From Aestuariicoccus sp032586235 (GTDB taxonomy: Bacteria; Pseudomonadota; Alphaproteobacteria; Rhodobacterales; Rhodobacteraceae): DNA of 11,029 nt. Both the position numbers and the translations under genes were made by a program. Where the stretch lies: the NCBI RefSeq assembly GCF_032586235.1, contig NZ_JAWHTD010000072.1, positions 1 to 11,029 of the forward strand, given 5' to 3'. The notes beneath the pieces were generated by a model. That model searched no databases and was not told the origin of the DNA. It saw nothing but the letters and a program-made list of their open reading frames with translations. This document shows, in pieces, positions 6,880 to 11,029 of the stretch. The stretch's first letter is position 1. Every line of letters starts with the position of its first letter.

Positions 6880-6912
6880 TTTCATCTGGTCTTAAATATC
6901 CCCGCCGGAGGC
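6880..6912 (-). repeat. 33-bp intergenic repeat, copy B (downstream of suhB)
   Basis: This is the inverted partner of copy A, differing only at two adjacent positions (AA in place of TC). Read on the minus strand it lies 3' of suhB, just as copy A lies 3' of the GFA gene on the plus strand. Both copies therefore follow a gene in the sense direction. The pair is separated by 141 bp that holds the small RNA. Confidence 0.75.
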
Positions 6913-6960
6913 TCCGACGTTTTAACCCGGGCGGCACTGCCAGCCGGAAGGGGCGCCCGC

Positions 6961-7752
6961 TCAGTCGCCCCGCAGCGTCTTTGCCAGATGATCGAAAAGC
7001 TGACCGTTGGCGCAAAGCAGGCTGCCGCTTTCCAGCGGGTCCTGCCCTTCGCGGACACCCTCGACCAGCGCGCCGGCCTCAACCGCGATGAGATAACCCG
7101 CAGCCGTGTCCCAGATATTCAGCTCGCGTTCCCAGTACCCCTCATAGCGGCCGGCGGCCACATAGGCGAGGTCGAGCGCCGCCGACCCGAATCGCCGCAC
7201 GCCGGCGCATTCGGGCATCAGCCGCGCCAGATCCTTGAGCGTCGCGGGAAGCGTGCGTTTGGCAGCAAACGGTATTCCGGTGGCGAAGATCGCCTCGATC
7301 ATCCGCGACCGTCCCGACACGCGCAGTCGCTTGGAATCGTTCAGCCAGGCGCCCGAGCCTTTCTCGGCATAGAACATCTCGTCCTTGGCGGGGTCGAAGA
7401 CCACGCCAGCCACGATCTTGCCCTTGTGCTCGAGCGCGATCGACACCGCCCAATGCGGTAGGCCGTGCAGAAAGTTGGTGGTGCCGTCCAGCGGATCGAC
7501 GATCCAGCGGCGCGTCGGGTCCTGGCCGTCCTCGCCGCCGCCCTCTTCGCCGAGCCAGCCATAGGTTGGGCGGGCGCCCATCAGCTCTTCCTTGAGGATG
7601 GTTTCTGCGGCCACATCGGCACGGCTCACGAAATCGCCCGCGCCCTTCATCGACACCTGAAGGTTCTCGACCTCGCGGAAATCCTTGACGAGGCTGCGGC
7701 CCGCCTTGCGCGCGGCCTTGATCATGATATTGAGATTGGCGCTGCCCTGCAT
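6961..7752 (-). CDS. suhB: Inositol-1-monophosphatase family protein (SuhB type)
   Basis: The 263-residue protein is the normal size for the Mg2+-dependent, Li+-sensitive inositol monophosphatase fold. Metal ligands are all visible: Glu69 in G-E-E-G, Asp86 and Asp89 in W-I-V-D-P-L-D-G-T-T-N-F (83-94), and Asp215 in I-W-D-T-A-A-G near the second motif. The N-terminus (S-A-N-L-N-I-M-I-K-A-A-R-K-A-G) is typical of the alphaproteobacterial form, supporting this start; AGGGA lies about 10 nt upstream. It should hydrolyse inositol or related sugar monophosphates. In E. coli SuhB also acts in rRNA antitermination, but whether that role applies here is unknown. It is transcribed toward the small RNA. 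Confidence 0.95.
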   Translation of the reverse strand: MQGSANLNIMIKAARKAGRSLVKDFREVENLQVSMKGAGDFVSRADVAAETILKEELMGARPTYGWLGEEGGGEDGQDPTRRWIVDPLDGTTNFLHGLPHWAVSIALEHKGKIVAGVVFDPAKDEMFYAEKGSGAWLNDSKRLRVSGRSRMIEAIFATGIPFAAKRTLPATLKDLARLMPECAGVRRFGSAALDLAYVAAGRYEGYWERELNIWDTAAGYLIAVEAGALVEGVREGQDPLESGSLLCANGQLFDHLAKTLRGD

Positions 7753-7778
7753 GGCGTATCGGTCCCTAAACGGTCATC

Positions 7779-7800
7779 AGGCCGCGCGTATACGCGGCCT
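7779..7800. other. Inverted repeat between suhB and the small exported protein gene
   Basis: An 8-bp perfect inverted repeat (AGGCCGCG at 7779-7786, CGCGGCCT at 7793-7800) has a 6-nt spacer that also offers the alternative palindrome GCGTATACGC. It lies after the stop of the 7839-8147 gene and before the suhB start on the minus strand. No T-run follows on either strand, so it may be a weak terminator or an operator for suhB. Confidence 0.35.
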
Positions 7801-7838
7801 GCCAGGGCTTGCCAAGGGTCAGAGGGGCACGGGGGCGA

Positions 7839-8147
7839 TTACTTGAAGATCACGCCTTTTTCGCCCTCGACCGCGACGGGCATCGCGGCGCGCGTCCTGT
7901 GCGCGACGCGGCGGGTCGACGGCGCGTCGTAATAGGCGCCCGCGTTGGGCGTACCGCAGCAGATGACGCCGCCCATGGTCACGGGCTGCAGACCCTCGGG
8001 GCAGTAATTGGCCCCCGCGTAGGAATGCACCAAAACGTTGGAATTGGGGTTGTTGGTGGCGTCGCCGGTATAGGCGTCGCCGCCGGCCGGCGCCACGGTC
8101 CCGGTCAGCGCCAGGGCGGCCGAGGCCATGATCGTTCTGAAATACAT
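7839..8147 (-). CDS. Small exported protein with a Y-C-P-E-G / C-C-G cysteine motif, function unknown
   Basis: The 102-residue product starts with a signal peptide-like segment (R4, hydrophobic A-S-A-A-L-A-L-T-G, cleavage probably near residue 20-22). The mature part is rich in Gly, Asn and Tyr and has three cysteines, in Y-C-P-E-G-L-Q-P and V-I-C-C-G-T-P-N, which could bind a metal or form disulfides in the periplasm. I recall similar short hypothetical proteins in Rhodobacteraceae but know of no function. GGGGGAC lies about 6 nt before the ATG. A sigma70-like promoter is upstream at 8192-8219. The next gene in the same direction is suhB, 86 bp away, and co-transcription is possible. Confidence 0.75.
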   Translation of the reverse strand: MYFRTIMASAALALTGTVAPAGGDAYTGDATNNPNSNVLVHSYAGANYCPEGLQPVTMGGVICCGTPNAGAYYDAPSTRRVAHRTRAAMPVAVEGEKGVIFK

Positions 8148-8191
8148 CGCTGTCCCCCAAGAGGTCTGAAAATCGTTCTTTTACTGCCGAC

Positions 8192-8219
8192 AGGCTACCA
8201 GCCCTTGTGGACAAGTCAA
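8192..8219 (-). promoter_or_regulatory. Sigma70-like promoter for the small exported protein gene
   Basis: On the minus strand TTGACT (8219-8214) and TAGCCT (8197-8192) are separated by 16 bases and lie about 45 bp before the ATG at 8147. The -35 matches consensus at five of six positions and the -10 is poorer. It is plausible but not proven. Confidence 0.4.
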
Positions 8220-8238
8220 ATTCTTCCGCAAGAACGGG

Positions 8239-8259
8239 GTGTTTCGTATTCGGAAACAC
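8239..8259. other. 7-bp inverted repeat in the divergent intergenic region
   Basis: GTGTTTC (8239-8245) and GAAACAC (8253-8259) form a perfect 7-bp dyad with a 7-nt spacer. It lies between the divergent small exported protein gene and the YHS gene, so it could be an operator or part of a leader. Nothing identifies the binding protein. Confidence 0.3.
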
Positions 8260-8390
8260 TGCGTTCCCGATTGTTTCAAAAACCCTTTGGTGCCACACGG
8301 CCCATCACGAGCGGTTGAGAGGGGCTTTCGCGGCGGCCTTTGCATGCGCATTCTTGGGTCACGCGAACAGAACCCCGAAAGGACACGCCC

Positions 8391-8846
8391 ATGCTCACCC
8401 GCCGCGCCACCCTTGGCCTCATGCTGGCCGCCCCCGCAACAGCGCTTTTGCCGCGCGCCGGCCTGGCGCGAGAGCCGGAAACCTACCAGGAGCGGGGCAT
8501 CGCGATCGACGGCACCGACCCCATCGCCTATTTCACCGAGGGCGCGCCGGTGCCCGGGTCCGAGGCGATCACGCTCGACTGGCGGGGGGCGACATGGCGC
8601 TTCGCCAGCGCCGGGAACCGCGCCGCGTTCGAGGCAGACCCGACCCGCTATGCCCCTGTTTTCGGAGGCTATTGCGCCTATGCCGCGTCCAAGGGCTGCC
8701 TCGCGCCGACGATGCCCGAGGCCTGGACGGTCTACGAGGACAAGCTCTATCTCAACGCCAACCTGCGCGCGCGCGAGCTTTGGTTGCAGGACGTGCCCGG
8801 CAACATCGCCAAAGGGCTGGCCAACTGGCCGGGGATCTTGGGGTGA
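8391..8846 (+). CDS. YHS-domain protein with twin-arginine signal
   Basis: The start at ATG 8391 is preferred over an upstream TTG at 8340 because GAAAGGA lies about 8 nt before it and it exposes a clean Tat-type signal (T-R-R-A-T-L-G-L-M-L-A...A-L-P-R-A-G-L-A, cleavage near residue 25). The mature 125 residues carry a YHS domain: G-T-D-P-I-A-Y-F-T-E-G near 43-53, then W-R-F-A-S-A-G-N-R-A-A-F...P-T-R-Y-A-P-V-F-G-G-Y-C-A-Y-A. This domain is associated with metal binding (it occurs in copper-handling and oxygenase proteins). The complete form is about 151 residues, usual for these periplasmic YHS proteins. No metal transport partner is next to it, so the substrate is unknown. Confidence 0.9.
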   Translation: MLTRRATLGLMLAAPATALLPRAGLAREPETYQERGIAIDGTDPIAYFTEGAPVPGSEAITLDWRGATWRFASAGNRAAFEADPTRYAPVFGGYCAYAASKGCLAPTMPEAWTVYEDKLYLNANLRARELWLQDVPGNIAKGLANWPGILG

Positions 8847-9279
8847 TTCCTCGGCGCGGTGCGCGCAGAGCGCGCACCCTACGGCGTTTCGGCGTGATGG
8901 CGCAGTGGGACAGAAACGACTGAATGGTCACGCCGCCGCACAGCGGCTTGCTCTTATGGCTCAGGTCGCGCCATCGACGGGCCGCGGCGCGGCGATCCGA
9001 CGCCGGTTCGGTGGCGCTTTATGCCAGCCCATCCGGATAATCTGCGAAGGGCGCGCCAAGGTCAGACCAATCGCCGTGCCGGGGGGCGGCCCGGCGATGG
9101 CGCGGCGGCCTGCGGCCTTGACTCCGCGCCGGGGATACGGGTTAATAGCCGGAACCAGAACGGAAATGCTCCGAATAAACACAATTGAGCACCCGTATTT
9201 AAACAAGCTTTAGCGTTGACTCGATGAGATTTATTCAAGGCACGCCTTTAAATAGAATTCAGCCTCACCCAAGTTGAAG
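8847..9279. other. Gene-free stretch spanning the drop in base composition
   Basis: No convincing gene is seen. The first half is GC-rich and includes a perfect 9-bp hairpin at 8858-8878 and an imperfect one at 9072-9102 (CGCC and GCCGGG pairing with CCCGGC and GGCG). Several frames are open there but look like composition artefacts. After about 9140 the DNA becomes AT-rich: a hand count of 9181-9240 gives about 38% GC. This marks the start of accessory DNA. Confidence 0.6.
8858..8878 (+). terminator. Perfect 9-bp hairpin after the YHS gene
   Basis: GGTGCGCGC (8858-8866) and GCGCGCACC (8870-8878) pair perfectly around an AGA loop, 12 bp after the YHS stop, and are followed by CTACGG rather than a T-run. 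Similar hairpins ending in CACCCTACG are, from memory, frequent intergenic repeats in Rhodobacterales. It could serve as a transcript 3'-end stabiliser or a factor-dependent terminator. Confidence 0.5.
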
Positions 9280-9597
9280 TCAATCCTGATATGACGAAAT
9301 AATAAAATTCAGAAGGCATGCGCACAGCACCAGCATTAAGCGCGCTTGATTTTCGCCAACCGCACCGCCATATTCGAATGAAGCATGACGCACGCCATTC
9401 TCGTCCGATGTCCATCCATAAATATTCAATATTCCCTTTTCCAGAGCCGGATGCAAAAGAAAACCGTCGCTCTTAGCTTTCCGGATAGCCTCATTAAGTG
9501 ATTTAGACTTTGATCCATTTATCGAAAAGAAAACCGCCTCGATCGCTGATATAGCTTCCTTTATTGAATTTTTGTAATCAGGAGCGGCTTTGATGAT
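9280..9597 (-). pseudogene. C-terminal fragment of an AbiJ/STM4504-like abortive-infection-type protein
   Basis: The open frame on this strand begins inside the neighbouring IS at 9681, but only the part from about 9597 down to the TGA at 9280-9282 is native. It encodes about 100 residues: P-D-Y-K-N-S-I-K-E-A-I-S-A-I-E-A, then G-S-K-S-K-S-L-N-E-A-I, L-H-P-A-L-E-K-G-I-L-N-I-Y-G-W-T-S-D-E-N-G-V-R-H-A, and a hydrophobic end. This pattern matches my memory of the C-terminal region of AbiJ-type and STM4504/CBY_0614-type proteins, HEPN-like domains linked to phage defence. All N-terminal sequence is missing and is not visible beyond the IS at 10947-11029, so the gene is broken. Base composition (about 38% GC by hand count of 9481-9540) differs strongly from the core genes, suggesting transfer. 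Confidence 0.65.
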
Positions 9598-9600
9598 GTG

Positions 9601-9608
9601 ACCGCCCC
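9601..9608 (+). repeat. Left subterminal inverted repeat of the IS
   Basis: ACCGCCCC here is an exact reverse complement of 10939-10946. Outside it ATGTG precedes on the left, and the equivalent outside bases on the right (reverse complement ATGTATA) are similar, which helps place the two element ends. Confidence 0.55.
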
Positions 9609-9664
9609 CCGACGGCATCTGTGTGCCAAGGTGGGTCTGCGATGATCCACAAAGGAGGACGGTC

Positions 9665-10693
9665 ATGTCAGAGATTATCACGGTTGGGCTCGATTTAGCG
9701 AAGAATGTGTTTCAGTTACACGGCGCGGACGGCGCAGGACGCGCAATTCTGCGAAAGAAGCTGCGGCGAGCGCAGGTTCTGGAGTTTTTCAGTCAGCTGC
9801 CGTCCTGTGTCGTCGCAATGGAAGCCTGTGGCGGCGCGCATTACTGGGGCCGCGAGATCGTTAGGCTAGGCCATGAAGTTCGGCTTATCCCGTCAGCTTA
9901 CGTCAAGCCGTTCGTCAAGCGGCAGAAGAACGACGCAGCGGATGCCGAGGCGATCTGCGAGGCCGCCCGGCGTCCGACGATGCGGTTCGTTCCTGTGAAG
10001 AGTGAAGAGACACAGGGGGCTGCAATGGTCTTCCGGATCCGCGAACTGCTGATCCGGCAGCGCACGCAAGCGATCAATGCGCTGCGCGGCCATCTGGGCG
10101 AGTTCGGGCAGATCGTGCCACAAGGCGCAGCCAACGCCGCGCGGTTGATCGCGATCGTAGAGGATCCGGACAGCGGCTTGCCCGTCGATGCCACCGCCGC
10201 GTTGAAGGTTCTGGTCGGCTCCCTCACCCATCTGGAGACGGAGATTAGCAAGCTGGATGCCGAGATCGCCCGCCGGGCCAAAGAGAACGAGGTGGCCCGA
10301 CGGCTGATGACGGTGCCTGGCATCGGGCCGTTGATCGCCACGGCCATTGCGACGCTTGCGCCGCCGCCCGAGACATTCCGCAAGGCCCGTGATTTTGCAG
10401 CCTGGCTCGGCCTGACGCCGCGACAGCATTCCACCGGGGGCAAACAGCGCCTTGGGGCTACCACGAAGATGGGCGAACGGTCGCTCAGACGGCTGCTGAT
10501 CATTGGGGCCAACAGTGTGATCATCAAACGGCATATCCATACTGCGGCCCGGCCCGGCACTTGGCTGGGAGAGATGCTGAAGCGCAAGCCGCCGATGCTG
10601 GTTCGGGTGGCCCTGGCCAACAAGATGGCGCGGATTGTCTGGGCCATAATGGCCCGAGGCGGCGTCTACCATTCTCCGGTCGCGGCGGCATAA
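9665..10693 (+). CDS. IS110-family DEDD transposase (recombinase)
   Basis: The 342-residue protein shows the N-terminal RuvC-like DEDD site (Asp10 in V-G-L-D-L-A-K, Glu53 in A-M-E-A-C, Asp90 and Asp93 in N-D-A-A-D-A-E-A). A coiled-coil-like middle follows (about 185-212). The C-terminal Transposase_20 domain has P-G-I-G-P (218-222) and the nucleophile-type Ser256 in H-S-T-G-G-K-Q-R-L-G. Length is normal and no frameshift is seen, so it is probably active. The start at 9665 is chosen over a GTG at 9623 because AAAGGAGG (9651-9658) sits at ideal spacing. IS110 enzymes cut and rejoin DNA guided by an RNA made from the element's own non-coding end. Confidence 0.96.
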   Translation: MSEIITVGLDLAKNVFQLHGADGAGRAILRKKLRRAQVLEFFSQLPSCVVAMEACGGAHYWGREIVRLGHEVRLIPSAYVKPFVKRQKNDAADAEAICEAARRPTMRFVPVKSEETQGAAMVFRIRELLIRQRTQAINALRGHLGEFGQIVPQGAANAARLIAIVEDPDSGLPVDATAALKVLVGSLTHLETEISKLDAEIARRAKENEVARRLMTVPGIGPLIATAIATLAPPPETFRKARDFAAWLGLTPRQHSTGGKQRLGATTKMGERSLRRLLIIGANSVIIKRHIHTAARPGTWLGEMLKRKPPMLVRVALANKMARIVWAIMARGGVYHSPVAAA

Positions 10694-10938
10694 GCCTACC
10701 AGCGGTCGCGAGGACGTCGGAGCGGAAGAGGGCAAGGAGCAGTTTGGCGCAACAGTCGTGAGACGGGATCGGGAAAACCAGTGTGCAACAGAGTGCCTTC
10801 GAGCACGCGGCTTTGATCTGGACCCGACCTTCGAACACCATACGGGCCCGCGGCATGACCACGGCCTCAACAGAGGCCGGATACATGTCAGCACCCGGTG
10901 GCGCGCCAAAGTCATTTCCGAAATTACCTCTTGCGCAA
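10694..10938 (+). ncRNA. Candidate guide (bridge/seek) RNA region of the IS
   Basis: This 245-nt stretch between the transposase stop and the right inverted repeat has no credible gene. In IS1111-group elements the RNA that guides target choice is encoded here, downstream of the transposase. A clear hairpin GGCCTC-AACA-GAGGCC lies at 10863-10878, followed two bases later by ATACATGT (10881-10888). That octamer is identical to the right end of the element at 10948-10955, as expected if a loop of the RNA reads the element end. Boundaries, other stems and the target-reading loop are not resolved, and the octamer match could be chance. Confidence 0.4.
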
Positions 10939-10946
10939 GGGGCGGT
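10939..10946 (-). repeat. Right subterminal inverted repeat of the IS
   Basis: GGGGCGGT is the exact reverse complement of the left repeat at 9601-9608. The preceding CTTGCGCAAG is itself a perfect 10-bp palindrome (10930-10939). Confidence 0.55.
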
Positions 10947-10951
10947 TATAC

Positions 10952-11029
10952 ATGTTGCACAAATGCGGGTTTGAACGGACTGCCCCTTTCCCCGGACGGA
11001 CTTATCCTACGGGCCCAGTGACGGGTATG
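10952..11029 (+). other. Unassigned right edge; possible start of another IS
   Basis: TGTTGCACAAATGCGGG (10953-10969) resembles IS5/IS6-type ends (TGTTGCA-CAAA). A frame starting at ATG 10952 is open to the edge but is not recognised. No N-terminal part of the AbiJ-like gene is seen on the minus strand: two frames stop within 83 bp and the third has no recognisable content. Too short to decide. Confidence 0.25.

Larger units (their letters stand above)
9601..10946 (+). mobile_element. IS110-family insertion sequence, IS1111-like
   Basis: The element comprises one DEDD transposase gene (9665-10693), a short 5' flank (about 65 bp) and a long 3' flank (about 250 bp). It is bounded by subterminal inverted repeats ACCGCCCC (9601-9608) and GGGGCGGT (10939-10946). 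Subterminal repeats and a long non-coding 3' end are features of the IS1111 group within IS110. The true ends should lie a few bases outside these repeats and cannot be set exactly without an empty site. The element appears complete and interrupts the AbiJ-like gene on its left. Confidence 0.75.

Noticed and set aside
8207..9213. Two overlapping plus-strand frames (238 and 324 residues) across the YHS gene
   Set aside because: Both are alternate frames of the YHS gene with Arg/Pro-rich products. The YHS frame has the ribosome-binding site, Tat signal and domain.
9893..10915. 340-residue minus-strand frame over the transposase
   Set aside because: It is the antisense shadow of the DEDD transposase, whose catalytic motifs are all intact on the plus strand.
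10758..11021. Open frames of 63-87 residues in the IS 3' non-coding region
   Set aside because: No ribosome-binding site or domain. The region is better explained as the non-coding RNA end of an IS1111-type element.
1..11029. CRISPR array or other regularly spaced repeats
   Set aside because: No short repeat recurs at regular spacing; only the inverted 33-bp pair and the IS repeats were found.

Overview
The window looks like chromosomal DNA from an alphaproteobacterium of the Rhodobacterales (Roseobacter/Rhodobacter/Paracoccus-like). The evidence is high-GC coding sequence, an Lrp-type regulator divergent from a long PutA that lacks its own DNA-binding domain, an inositol monophosphatase of the alphaproteobacterial SuhB type, and family-typical small genes. 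This placement is by recognition, not by database search.

Layout. 1-78: end of an insertion sequence running off the left edge. 78-608 (minus): a PD-(D/E)XK nuclease-like gene whose C-terminus is cut off by that IS. 798-884 (minus): tRNA-Leu(UAA), which separates this disturbed edge from an intact housekeeping core. 944-1477 (minus): exported TPR protein. 1509-1985 (minus): Lrp/AsnC regulator (PutR type), divergent from putA at 2090-5515 (plus), which encodes the bifunctional enzyme oxidising proline to glutamate. 5561-6307 and 6304-6672 (plus): a rhomboid protease and a GFA-type zinc protein overlapping by ATGA. 6673-6960: a structured intergenic region with a 33-bp near-perfect inverted pair around a probable small RNA ending in an intrinsic terminator on the minus strand. 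6961-7752 (minus): SuhB-type inositol monophosphatase. 7839-8147 (minus): small exported cysteine-containing protein. 8391-8846 (plus): Tat-exported YHS-domain protein.

From about 9140 base composition drops sharply. Here lies the C-terminal fragment of an AbiJ/STM4504-like abortive-infection-type gene (minus, 9280 to about 9595). It is cut by an IS110-family (IS1111-type) element whose DEDD transposase is at 9665-10693. The element has 8-bp subterminal inverted repeats and a roughly 245-nt 3' non-coding segment, where an IS1111-type guide RNA would be encoded. The right edge may hold the start of yet another IS.

How it fits together. The central 800-8850 block is ordinary chromosome: proline catabolism with its regulator, a tRNA, membrane proteolysis and SuhB. 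Both edges are accessory DNA in which defence-like genes have been truncated by insertion sequences. No complete new defence or other novel system is visible. The items most worth following up are the two IS-truncated defence-like genes, the IS1111-type guide-RNA candidate, the small RNA next to suhB, and the hairpin covering the rhomboid ribosome-binding site.
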